From contig JXTB01000205.1 of the NCBI GenBank assembly GCA_002914805.1, positions 258,526-322,525 of the forward strand: a stretch of DNA of 64,000 nucleotides. The letters run 5' to 3'. Below are positions 46,740-58,170 of this stretch, piece by piece. This stretch comes from Parasponia andersonii (taxonomy: Eukaryota; Streptophyta; Magnoliopsida; Rosales; Cannabaceae). How positions within the stretch are numbered: the first letter of the stretch is position 1; each line of letters begins with the position of its first letter. A model generated the notes under the pieces. It was not told the origin of the DNA. It did not search any database and saw nothing but the letters and a program-made list of their open reading frames with translations. The position numbers and the translations under genes are program-made.

Positions 46740-47082
46740 AAGTAATTGTACCTTTTTGCATAGGTGTCATCAAGCATAACGAGCCAAACGAAGATGATAG
46801 TAAGAAAGTCTAATATTTTTTCTAAGCCATACTAAATGCTATAATTGAATAATCTAAATTAATTTATTATTTTTTCAGAGTAATTCGAACACCATAAAGC
46901 CGATGAGCCCTATAAGCTACTGAGCCCTATAAGCTACTTTGATTATTGCCATCACATGATGTTTGGTTAGCAAAATGAGTATACACAACAAAAACAAGTA
47001 AGTATTTGTTGTTTTATTTAAATTATTTAGTTTATGTTAAAAAGTTGTAATTTAATTTAATATATTGTTATTTTAATTTGAT

Positions 47083-47400
47083 AGGCAGAGATAGTTACCC
47101 ATAGAGAGGAGATACTCACTTAGACTCAGGCCCTGTTAAGTCTGAAGTATGAGCTTGGGGATGCTGCCTTATTTGTTGTGCTTATGGTGGTGCTCGAATA
47201 TGTTGACGAGTTCTAGATCATGTTCCAAGCTCTAGGGATGGGCCTTCTCCCCCCACTGAAGAGTATAGGACTGAGAGCTTCTAGCATTGGCCATGTTGCT
47301 AGGACCATCACCAGCTTGTAGCATTAGTAGGTCAAAAAGGACATAGAGCACTCACATCGAGATGCGGAGCACTAACATCGGCTCGATGAGACTTAGTGAC
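47083..47400 (+). pseudogene. Plant transposase (Ptta/En/Spm-type) C-terminal remnant
   Basis: The plus-strand reading AEIVTHREEILT, then a segment ending GMGLLPP with several stops, resembles the end of plant En/Spm-associated transposases (an HRLREEHTQT-like then VxGxGxG pattern). The match is short and I judged it by eye. Its location between the two repeat clusters supports it. Confidence 0.35.
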
Positions 47401-47689
47401 AATTTACTGATCAATAATAGATGTTTCAGTTGTTGATTACAAAGCTTAGAAACGTAGTTCTTTTTTATTTTTTTATGTTGTAATTTTAGAAACACTTTGT
47501 ATAGTTTCTTTATTTAATAAAATTTCTTATTAATTTATTTGCTTTTAATTTTTAATATATTAATTAAGTATATATATATTATAATTTTTTATTTATTAAT
47601 TTAAAAAGGTAATTATTAAATATTAAATATTAACTAAATATTGTTTTTTAAATAACAAATATTTTCTGATGTAGTTTAATATCGACAAA

Positions 47690-48045
47690 GGTATTTATAT
47701 ATTTTTAAAATTTTTTTAAAAATATTTTTGTTGACGCAATTTTGCTTTGGCATAGGTATCTTTCACTGATTCATGTTTCGTGTTAAGAATGGTTAACTAA
47801 TGTCCAAATTTTTGTTAATTATTTGCTAACGCAAAACTTGTGCCGACGCAAATGGATGCGTCGGCAAAAGCCTAACATGTGTCGGTGAAAATGTTTTTTG
47901 TTGACGCATTTTGAGTTCATCAGTGGTCAACTTTCAGGGACGAACATATGCCGATGACATCTACTGATGAAAAAATCCGTCAAATAGCCTTTCTCGATGC
48001 ATTTTCATGACTTTCAATGCGTTGTTGTATTGGCAAAAGTCATCT
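47690..48045. repeat. Right subterminal repeat cluster of the CACTA-like element
   Basis: Variants of the GCCGACGCA motif occur at about 47732, 47822, 47838, 47860 and 47901, several as inverted pairs such as GTGCCGACGCAAATGGATGC. Confidence 0.6.
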
Positions 48046-48095
48046 ATGTTAATAAAGAGGAACGACAAAAGAAGAGAAAACGAAAGCTATGAAAT

Positions 48096-48258
48096 AAGTC
48101 ACTGATTCATTTCAATATAAATATATGTTTTAATATCCTAAACAATATTTTATCATATTTTAGATAAATATCATTATAAGTCACTGATCCATTTCAATAT
48201 AAATATTTTTTTAATATCTTAAACAATATTTTATCATATTTTAGATAGATATCATTAT
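48096..48258. repeat. 82-bp tandem duplication
   Basis: Units starting AAGTCACTGATYCATTTCAA at 48096 and 48178 differ at only a few positions. The array lies just outside the right end of the CACTA-like element. Confidence 0.9.
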
Positions 48259-48651
48259 AATGTAAAAAAATTATTATATTCTATACGTAACCCGCAACAA
48301 ATGGGCGAGTTAAAAAGCTCGATATTTTCTATAATGCTGCTTCCTCTCTCTTTTTTTTTTTTAGAAGAGTAACTTTACGATATTCTCTAAAAATTTTGTT
48401 TTTCTTATGTGTAAAATTCCAATGAGAGATGATTGCATATAATTTGATCGTATATTTTACACCTAAATATCGTAAAAATTAATTGTATATTTGATAATGT
48501 ATTGAAATGTACCTTATTTAATTGATACTAAAATGAACGTTAATATTTACGAAAAATGGTCTCTATTAATATGTAGTGTTCATGCGGGTATCCCATAATA
48601 TTGTTATTTTCTTTACCCATTTCTCTCCTAATAATTCACCAGAAATATTTC

Positions 48652-48682
<31 letters not shown>

Positions 48683-48685
<3 letters not shown>

Positions 48686-48949
48686 GCACCAATCTAGTCA
48701 GTATTTTTTTTGGGCACCAATCTAGTAAGTATTTTTTTTTTAACCTATGCAAAGGTATCAATTTGTCTAATGAAAATTTAACATGCACATTTTTTTATTG
48801 TAAAAAATAAGAGAGAGAAAGAATATTAATAATGAACGTTTTTTCATGTATTTTATTATAACCATTAGATTATCATTAGATGGTGATCCAACGGCTAAAA
48901 AACAAATACCTATACATAGGTAAAAAAGAAATGCCTATTTGATTGTCAA

Positions 48950-48951
<2 letters not shown>
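48683..48951 (+). mobile_element. MITE-like element, copy 1
   Basis: It starts TGGGCACCAATCTAGT (first 28 bp locally duplicated), continues with ACCTATGCAAAGGTATCAAT, a GAGAGAGAAAGA stretch and TTAGATGGTGATCCAACGGC, and ends near GATTGTCAACC. The reverse complement of the same sequence is at 49748-49988, which shows that it is a dispersed repeat. No coding capacity. The family is not identified. Confidence 0.75.
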
Positions 48952-48998
<47 letters not shown>

Positions 48999-49747
48999 TC
49001 AGTTTTAATATAATAGTTGGAATTAAAACTAGTTTTAGTATATGTGAGAGTTTGAATTCAAACCTAAGTCTAATTTTTTTTGGCGGATCTTAAGTTATGT
49101 TTTTTTTTTATTATACGTAATTTTAAACCTTATTAATTAATTAATATAATTGTTTTTCTCATTCACCGTTGAAATCTATCTTATTATATTTAGTGATAAA
49201 ATAATATCAAGTAAAAAATTACATCAATATTATCTTGATACATATTGTCATATTCTGTTCAATCTTAATAAATCAATAATATACAACTCAGGCAGATACT
49301 TGAACTTAGAAATAACGATAAATATTTGGGATGAGCATAAGCCGTTGGCCATGATATCTGACAACATACGTGTTACTAGTTATTTCAAGAAAAATATATT
49401 TTAGTAGCATTTTAATTAGTAACACACTATTCCAAAAAAGTACTTGGACGTGATCAGTTTTTACATTATGGACTAGGACATCTACGAGAGTGATCTCTAA
49501 GTACATTAACTTAAACTCCAGTTCTGTAAAAACCGAGATCTTACAAGTACACTTATTTAGACCTAGATTTTGTGAAAACTGAGGTCCTAGTTAAGTGGTA
49601 ATGCACGATCATAATTTTTTTTTTTTTTTTTGGGCTGTGATTGCACAATCATAGTTTAGTGGCCTTTGTTACGAAGTGTCACAAAATAATAGTTTATAAA
49701 CAATTCGAGCTAGCAATAGGACTGTATGGTTCCAATATAATAAATAT

Positions 49748-49988
49748 GGTTGCCAATCCAATAGGTATTTTTTTACTTTACTTATGATAGGTATTTTTTT
49801 TTTAGCCGTTGGATCACCATCTAATGGTGATCCAATGGCTATAATAAAGTGCATGAAAAGACGTGCATCATTAATGCTCTTTCTCTCTCTTACTTTTTAC
49901 AATAAAAAAATATATGTGCTAAATTTTCATTGGCCAAATTGATACCTATGCATAGGTAAAAAAAAAAAACCTACTGGATTGGTGCCCA
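49748..49988 (-). mobile_element. MITE-like element, copy 2 (inverted)
   Basis: Reverse complement of the element at 48683-48951, about 0.8 kb away. Shared blocks include the GGATCACCATCTAATGGTGATCC palindrome region and the GGCACCAATCCAGTAGG end. Together the two copies form a long inverted repeat. Confidence 0.78.
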
Positions 49989-50736
49989 ATAAATATTATT
50001 TTTTAACTTTTCTATAAATATTTTTTTTAGTTTTATTTTTTAACCTTCTTATAAATATTTTCTTTTAGCATTTAGGTCACCAATGATTATAACCGTAGTA
50101 TATTAAAATATATGTATTATTAATATTATTATATTTTATTTTTTTTTATAAAAAATATTTAAAAAATATGAATAATAAATTTTAATGAGCTAAAACTATG
50201 TAAATAAAAAAAACTTATAAATTAATGCGCAGGCTATATATATATAAATAATTTGCAAATATAATTATATTGTGATGATTCGTTGAATCATGCACTGATT
50301 ATATAATATGATAGTATCAATCACTCAATTATCATTAAAGGTCTGCTAAAAATTAATCGTATGTGGTTTGACTTTATACAAACTTACCATTTTTTTTGAA
50401 ATTTTTTTTAAAACCACAACATTAACATTTCAAATTCTTCACAAAAATGGACCTCTCATTGATTATTATTATTACTTTTTTTAAAAAAGGGATAATCTTT
50501 GACTTGCTTAAACTATTTACGTGTTGCTCAACACTGACTGGCAAAATTTCTCTCATGCTAAGACAAGTGTTTTCGAATAACCTAAAGTTGGAAAGTGCAC
50601 TTTTGGCCAATTAAAAAAAAAAAAAAACCTGCTAAAGGTGCCAGAAAGTCATTGAGATATCGATCAACAAACAAACATTCATGTCAAACTTATTTCAGAA
50701 TTTTGAGTTGGCGAACGCAATAATAAATGGATGATA
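49989..50736. other. Non-coding, AT-rich
   Basis: No gene or repeat recognised apart from short A/T runs. Confidence 0.5.
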
Positions 50737-50849
50737 TAACATTTTTGTGTGAATCACAAATATTTATGACTATTTATTATGTGATCATTTACAAATATTT
50801 GTGATTATCAATTACGAAACATCAATCATAAGAAGTCACAAAAATGTTA
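50737..50849. mobile_element. Foldback/MITE-like element, 113 bp
   Basis: The ends TAACATTTTTGTG and CACAAAAATGTTA are perfect 13-bp inverted repeats. Inside is a further inverted pair, CACAAATATTTATGA and ACAAATATTTGTG. It looks like a small non-autonomous palindromic element; no target duplication was confirmed. Confidence 0.55.
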
Positions 50850-53700
50850 TGACTAGTTTAAAGAAAGAATAAAAAAAAAAACATTTCGAAAATTAAGCAA
50901 AACTTCATTTTTGATCCAAATTACTCATACTGTTCGAATCCCAATTCTCGGAGCATTTACCATCGTCGTGAATACCAAACACATGTGTGCTTCATTTTAA
51001 ACTATTTGCCTCTAATAATGCCAGTTTCAAACATAACCCAAGAATACTTCATATTTTACTGGTCAAAGGTGGAAATCATTTCAATACGTTAGTCTTATAG
51101 AAGTCTTTATTATAATGGTACCATTGTATTCATTATTTTCATCATTTTTGTTTTTTTATTGATGGGTCCGGTTTTTTTTTTTTCCTCTCCCTGTTCCTGG
51201 TCAAAATATACTCATTTGATCCACATCATTATCACAATCCAACCATAGTTATGTCATACTTGTCTGGTCAAAGTATACTCATACATTATTATCACAATCC
51301 AACCATAGTTATGTCATACTTGTATCAAGTGGTGATAAGCATCCAAAAGTAAGAGAGTAATTTAATATTAATAATCTTTTTCTCCTCCATCAAATTTGAA
51401 TAATATTATAAGACAATGTTAGAGTGATATTGTCAATTTATTTTTAATTAATTATAATTATAATTCAAATAAGATTAAATTTATTAATTAAATTATTTAA
51501 TAACAAATAAATATATTATTATGGTATTAGACACTGCTAATAATTTATAATATTTCTATTCAAATTTGGTATAACACTGCTAATTGTAATGCATATGTGT
51601 TCCAATGGCAATACAGTCACCATCCCTTCTCCAATTCCCAGTGGCAATACAGTCACCCTCCATTCTCCAATTCAGTGCAACAACGAAAACAACACTAGGT
51701 AAAATTTCATTGACTTTTCTTATTTCTTAGTGTTTGGTCAATATAATCCGGCCTCTGAGCACGTGCAATCTCAGCCATTTCATCTATTGCCTTGGACTCC
51801 TTCACTCGACATTTTGTGAAACGAATATAAGCAATCTCAGTCATCTATCGTGAATCTTATAAGTTCTATAATCATTTGGATGACAATAAATTTATAACCA
51901 CCATCTTTTCCCTCTCATGTTTTATTAGACAATTGGACCACTATTTTTTGATTTTTTTTTTCTCACTCCTTTCCAAAATATCTGATTATTTTTCTTTTAA
52001 TTATGGATTGGTGGACGTCCTTAAAAAAAAAAACATATACTATTGTTTTTACTGCATACATCACCCGTATGCAAATCTTAACTCTTGCTATTTGCATTAG
52101 AGCATATACCATCTTACCTAAGGCAGCAGAGAACATTCCATCAAATATGGCACACTTGCAAATATTGGGGTATGACAAATATGATTGGAACGATGATTCA
52201 ATTACGACTTCTAAAGACATGGTAGTGGCAACATGGCGATCAAGATCCTCTGTCAAATAATGGTGTCCCAAACTGTCTCTGTCCAATAAAATAATGCCAC
52301 ATCATTTAAAATATTTTAACTGTAACGTTTTCCTTTATTTTGTTCCGTTGTTGAAATTTTATCGTGTAAAACTATCCTTTGGATCTTCTATTATCGATAC
52401 GCTACCCTATTATCCTCAAGAAAAGCATAGCCCCAATTGTCCATCTTCAATTACAGCCCTCATAGTTTCAACTGTAATTGACAATTTTCCCTTATTTTCT
52501 GGGTCTTATCACTGCAAATTTATACTCCAAAAGGAAACTAACACTAATAAATTACTCAAAGTGGCCTGTCACTGAAAATATATATCCACCCTATTGTCCT
52601 CAAGAAAAGTAGAGCCCAAAATCAATTGTCCATCTCCGATTACAGCCCTCATAATTGCAACTGTAATTGACAATTTTCTCTTATTTTATTACTGCAAATT
52701 CATACTCCAAAAGGAAACTAACATTAATAAATTATTCAAAGTGGCTTATTAATTCGTCCTTCAAAAGAGTTTAACTGAGAATCGTCATTTATTATAAATT
52801 TACAAAAAAATAATACACATACAACTCTAAAATTTTAGACTAACTGAACTGGCTTTAATTAGTTCGGTAAATAATATGATTGGGTATAAGAATAATACAA
52901 TATCCAAAATGAGTATAATTAAGTACAAAAAGTGATTAAAAAGATTTTAAAAATTAAAAAAATAAAAACTATTTGACAAGAATGAGATGATAACATATGC
53001 TCAAGCACGACACAGCAAATATAGATCATAACTAATCTTGTAATCGCGTCTTAGTTACGCGACACAATTAACATCATAGTTCCAATACTATTAGTTTATC
53101 GAGGAGGTTATATTGTACATCTACACCAATTTTATGTGCACATAACATTAAAAACTTACTCTTGATACTGACCAATTAAGAGTTAACTTGCTTCATTAAT
53201 GTAACTTAAAAAGGAAAATGAAAAGTTGCTTTAATTTGAAAAGCGCCAGTGTCTTAATTAAAGTATTAGATATCAGGAACGGCGAGCCTTCTGCAATAGG
53301 CATCTCAAAATTTGTGCTAGACAATTCAAAGGTCGATTGTTCATTTTTTCCCCCTTAAAAAAAGGAGAAAAAAAGAGTAAAAACTCAAGGGTCCGTTTAC
53401 TCGTCTATATATGTGCCTCTCGAACTCGTTAGGTTCAGAAATTTGGGCTGGCAAACACGTTGTTCTGCATATAATAATTAAGGGGTTATGTACGATTTTA
53501 AGTGTCTATTTCATTCATTTTTTATTTGGATTCTCCGAAATATTGTCATGTTATTAATAATCATAGCATATCATTAACTCAGAATCGCTTTGGCTTTTTT
53601 CATTTCCCTTTTTTTTGGGGTTAATTATGAAGTCTTTGGTTTTGTTTTGTATGTAGAATGTATTCATTGTTCTTTTAGATTTTCATTATTTGGTTGAAAT
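50850..53700. other. Non-coding, with three two-copy tandem repeats
   Basis: No gene model supported. Direct repeats are at 51198-51323 (about 60-67 bp units, TGGTCAAARTATACTCAT...), 51607-51678 (36-bp units, GGCAATACAGTCACC...) and 52401-52745. Confidence 0.55.
52401..52745. repeat. Tandem duplication of about 165-185 bp
   Basis: Copies at about 52401-52568 and 52588-52745 share CCTCAAGAAAAG, GATTACAGCCCTCATA-like, AACTGTAATTGACAATTTT and CTCCAAAAGGAAACTAACA blocks in order, with small indels. Confidence 0.88.
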
Positions 53701-54453
53701 ATCCACGTAGATACATGGAAAGGGTGAACAAGAGACAATTATATGTATGTGTCGCACGTGCTTTTTCACCTGCTCGAAGACAAGACCAGCTCATTCGGAG
53801 TTGGTCGAAGTTATCGAAATCAAGTCATTGAGAAGAAGACCAGTTCATTCCGGATTGGTTGGTTCGGAGTTATTTCGCTTAGTCGCATGGTAACCTGCAT
53901 CTCTGTTCAAGAAGTTATGGAATGACTTGGCGCTTTTGTCAGAAGGAAGCAATTCCCTAGATTTCCATAGATATTTTCAGGAATATCAAAATCAAATCCG
54001 GTCAAAAGTGAATAATATCTGATTTTTATTGAAAAAATAATATAATTTACGTGGAAGTACCCCACGCGTGCTATCTATCAATCGAAGAAAATATAAGAAA
54101 TAATATGGACTATATTGATCGCAGATTTATTGTTCGAAGGGTTGAACACTTTAAAATTTTGTTTTCATCATCCAATTTCTACATTTTCATAATCTTGTTG
54201 TTGAATCAACTTTTGGTGTCAACAATATGTAAAGGAATTTATAACTAATTGATTTAATTTTACTCGTCAAAAATGTTGTCACAGATGGCTACCCAAGAAC
54301 TCATAAAATCTTTTATACTTATTTTTGGTTATGAGAATAGAATTGATTTCTTTTTTCGGTCAAAATACATTTTATAGATATACTTTAATCGTTTGGTCTC
54401 TTATCATCATTGATATACTAAGCAAGCTTTTCTATTTGCTATTATAATTGTAG

Positions 54454-55685
54454 GTGGAGCTTGCGGATGAGAAAATATCAGGAGGAGCCGTTAATGATCG
54501 GATCATTCTGTTCAAGCTTCATTCACTTCTCACAGGATTTAAAGATGTGAGGGCTTTATGTGATTTGGTGATGGTAAAGCTGCATGAAATTAACAGAATT
54601 GAAATTGGTCCGAGGATACGAGAGCAGGTATAATATATGTTAGACAAATTTATACCTAATACGACAATTATTTATTTATTTTTTTAAGTGATAAAATATA
54701 TATTTTTTCAATTTGATGGCAAATATAATAAATGTCTTACTTCTCATATCAGCTCTTTATATTTTAGAAGATCTATAATATCTTAGCTATAATGGAATAT
54801 TTGTAACCCTAGTCGAAATGTGTTCAACTATGATCGAAAATATAATATTAGGACGTAGTCGAAAAAGAGAGAGTGTCGTCCATAAAGCGAAATTTTAAAT
54901 ATACTCTCATTTGTCCTTGTCATAATGTTATATATATATCTTTAGGATAAAATTTCTCCTCATGTTCTAATTTTTGCTGAATGTTATATTTTTCTCCAAA
55001 ATATTTAACATTGGTACGTTTTCGTCCTTTAGTTGGCATTATTAATTGTCTCATTCTGCCCCAAAATGAAAGTAGTCTCACTTCCTAAATTGGCAATTTT
55101 TTTTTTATCCATTCATTTGCGCACACTTCGTATAGTTCTTTCATATCTTCCGTGGTTTTCTTAAATTCTAGAACATTTGATGCATTAGCAGAATTCCATG
55201 CTTTTTTTAATAGAAAATTGAGACTAATGTTGCCAATTTTGGGACATATAGTGTAACCATTTGCAAAAACTAGGGACTAGGGTGGTTATTGTTTAATCTT
55301 CTCTTTTTCGAAAGGTACTTTTTTCCCCCTCCCTATCGGTGGTCCGATTAATATACTCATTCGGTGCAGATCAATATCATTTATTATTTTTGTCAGGTGG
55401 TGATACTTAAAACATGAAGCTTATTTTAAGGTGCAGTATTAGGTATACCAATGCTCATTTGACTATTTCAATTGTAGGTGAAGTTTGATGGCTTAATTAC
55501 TCGCATGAAAGTAAAAATTAAGTTGGCAAAAGAAGATGCACATTTTGCGTATGAGAGGATACTAGAAGTTTCGAATGAGAACTTTCTCTCTAATCTGTAT
55601 TCACTTCACAGAGCAAAAGATGATCTTTAAGGCTTCAGCTAAGTCGATGCTTGCAAAGCTGCGTGAGTTTAAAAGCAAGGCTTGA
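54454..55685 (+). pseudogene. Two exon-like segments of an unrecognised gene
   Basis: Segment A (54454-54627, 58 codons) lies between an acceptor (TATAATTGTAG) and a donor (GAGCAG|GTATAA). Segment B (55478-55630) follows a very similar acceptor (TTCAATTGTAG); both start in phase 0. Joined, they read VELADEKISGG...IREQ-VKFDGLITRMK...HRAKDDL then TAA. A one-base frame change near 55625 would extend B to a TGA at 55683-55685 with a tail containing KASAKSMLAKLREFK. With that tail, A and B look distantly alike (LFxLHSLL...VMVKLHEI against LYSLHRA...MLAKLREF), suggesting a duplicated helical domain. I do not recognise the family and see no first exon, so this may be a gene fragment. Confidence 0.4.
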
Positions 55686-56370
55686 GGGCTGTCATATAAA
55701 AGTTTATGTAGGCTAATTAGCTCCAGTGATCTTCAAGGACCCCGCGGCAACTCTCTATTAATGAACCTGGTTAGCTAGCCTAGTACTTTGGACTAAAAAA
55801 AAAAAAATCTTGATCAAGTGACAGGTGCCGCATTACTAGTGCTTCACATTTCACATTATTATGAACATCAAGTGGAGATCCTAACAAAGTTTTCTTTGGT
55901 ATGCGTCATACTCATATGGACTGTTAAATATTAAAGCTTAACCTAAATGAAGGTATACCACTGCGCGTCTCTATAAAAGACGTGTATCACGCGTGTGGAC
56001 TGTAATTACTGGTTAAAGTAAAAGTGCAAAATATATACCCTACTTTGCACGAGAATTTAGGGCTATATGGAATATTCCTTGCAACTTTTTTTTTTTTGAA
56101 CAAATCAAGATATTTGTTTGACTAATTTATTTTTAAAATTAATTTTTATTAATAAGGGTGCATTTGTAAATTTTTTGAAATTAAGTGCATTAATTTCACT
56201 AGGGGTGCCTAAATTGATATGTGAATTAAATTGATAAGATAAATATGGACATATCTATTTTAGGAATGATAAGATATGCTAGTACTAAAATATACAAAAT
56301 TTAAATATTCAATAGGATTAACTTAGATTAGGGGTACTTTTTCATATTACTTCGGGTGCAAATGTAGCTC

Positions 56371-56417
<47 letters not shown>

Positions 56418-57029
56418 GCTAGAAACATAGAGAAAGTAAAAAAAAAAAATATAATAGACTCTTTGATCAGTATTCTATTTTAAAATTTTTAGAAAATTCT
56501 TAATTTGATTTTTATTTTTTTATGATATGATTGATCATATTATTATTTTTGTATGCTATAATTAGTTTTAATATTTAAATGTATTATATAATATTGTATT
56601 TAATTTAATATTAATGATATTTTATAATAAATTTAGTTCATCGAATAAATATATATTCTATATTTGTTTAATCAATAGTAATATACAGATAAATATATTC
56701 TTTAATATTTTATATAATATTATATTTCATTTAATATTAGTGATACCTTATAGTAAAGGTTACCGTAGTTTATATAAGATTATATAAGAAGATCGAACTT
56801 CAAAACTAGTTAAATAACCAAGCTTTTTGCACTTAAAATAAGTTCAGATTCGAGAGGATATAGGAATTCTGCCAAAGAAAGTTGAAAAATAAGGTGGTAT
56901 TCAAGAGGGTTATATTTCATAAAATATAGGGAATTCTGAAAAATAAATATAAAAAAAAGTTGAAATACAAGGTTATTTTATAACGTTTTCTTAATCTAAA
57001 TTTCAGTGTATACCAAATCCCAAATTATA
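55686..57029. other. Non-coding, AT-rich
   Basis: Includes a (TA)n microsatellite at about 56372-56414. Nothing else recognised. Confidence 0.55.
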
Positions 57030-58170
57030 GTACATTCGTGAATGAATAACTCAAAGAAAGTGCAAATTTTATTCGCTTAATTGTATGTTTAACAGTTGAG
57101 GACACGTTGAATTTAAACAAATTAACTACAGAATTAAGTGTGATCATACGAGCATATTCCCAAGCACGTGATATAAGAGGAATATCTCATCATTTACGGG
57201 CAAGAAGCTGTTTTAGTCATTATCTTTTCGGTCTTTGTTAATTTCATAAAAAATCACCACGAGGCCAACTGAGAGGGTACACTGTCACTGAAAAGGTGCC
57301 CTTTCCCAAGCAAAGTGCTTTCAATCTACATTTGTTTTAAGCATCGCCAATACTAATTTTTAAGTATTAGAAACACAAAATTGACAACAAGCTTGTTCTG
57401 ATTGAAAAAATGATATATGAAATGCCAAGGCCTAAGGGCTTGCTTTAATAAGTAAACTATATAGTGTAAAGTTTCTTAAATGAGAAAATAACCCATAGTT
57501 TGCATGACAACTTGGGGTTATGGCAAGTCTCTTACAACTTTCTTTTTTCTTTTCCATCCAGAAAGAAAAATGGATATGAGACCTTAAATTAGATCAACTA
57601 TTTTACAAATCAAATAGAAAAAGGGGCAAATAGCGTAATCTTTATTTCAGAAGTACCACATCTAATCATCGTACATTCGTGAATTTAATAACTCAAAGAA
57701 AATGCAAATTGTAATCACTTAATTGTAGTCTGGTTAGCACTTGAGAATTCCTTGAATTTAAACAAACTAATTAACTACGTAACTAGGTATGATCGTACCT
57801 AAGCAAATGACACATAGAAGTGCTATAAGAGGAATATTTCATCCTTTACTAGAGGCCAGAAGCTGTTTCAGTCATTATCTTTTCGGTCCTCGTTAATCTC
57901 ATAAAGAATCACCACAAGACCAACTATGAACGCGTAATCAACATGAGGATATACTGTCACTGAAAAGGTGTCCTTTCCTAGCAAAATGCTTCCAACGCTG
58001 TGTTTCTTGTGCATCTGCATTTGTATTAAGCATTCTCAATCACTAATTCTAAGTATTAGCATTGCAAAATTAACAAGAAGCTGTTCTTATTGAAAAAATG
58101 ATGTATGATATGCTAAGGCCAACGGGCTTGTTTTAAAACGTACCATGTAGTGAAAATTTTCTTAAATGAG
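57030..58170. repeat. Tandem duplication of the LOR gene 3' end (about 455 and 500 bp copies)
   Basis: 57030-57484 and 57671-58170 share blocks in order: GTACATTCGTGAAT, AACTCAAAGAAARTGCAAAT, TCATTATCTTTTCGGTC, TGTCACTGAAAAGGTG and TTGAAAAAATGATRTATGA. The right copy contains the real third exon of the LOR gene, the left copy a damaged version. Confidence 0.93.
57213..57325 (-). pseudogene. Decayed duplicate of LOR exon 3
   Basis: Minus-strand reading recovers GKGTFSVTVYP and VGLVVIFYEINKDRKDND then TAA at 57215-57213, matching exon 3 of the neighbouring gene. About 20 bp coding for HVDYAFI are deleted and the N-terminal MHKKHS part is lost. An AG lies before the residual start, but without an intact exon this copy is unlikely to be spliced into a normal product. 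Confidence 0.88.

Larger units (their letters stand above)
42049..48060. mobile_element. Probable decayed CACTA (En/Spm) element
   Basis: Both ends carry clusters of a subterminal motif around GCCGACGCA/TGCGTCGGC: about 42062-42720 on the left and about 47690-48045 on the right, in opposite senses. The left edge reads TTACAAGAAATACAACTTTT before the first motif, close to the CACTACAAGAAA start of such elements. The right edge has GGCAAAAGT in inverse sense, but no intact CACTA end. A transposase-like remnant lies at 47083-47400. The 5-6 kb size suits a CACTA element. Exact boundaries and the 3-bp target duplication are not resolved. Confidence 0.5.

Noticed and set aside
53743-53925. 60-codon frame with internal repeat (KTSSFGVGRS / KTSSFRIGWF)
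   Set aside because: The repeat is real but short; no start context or splice continuity to the exon-like segments at 54454 and 55478.
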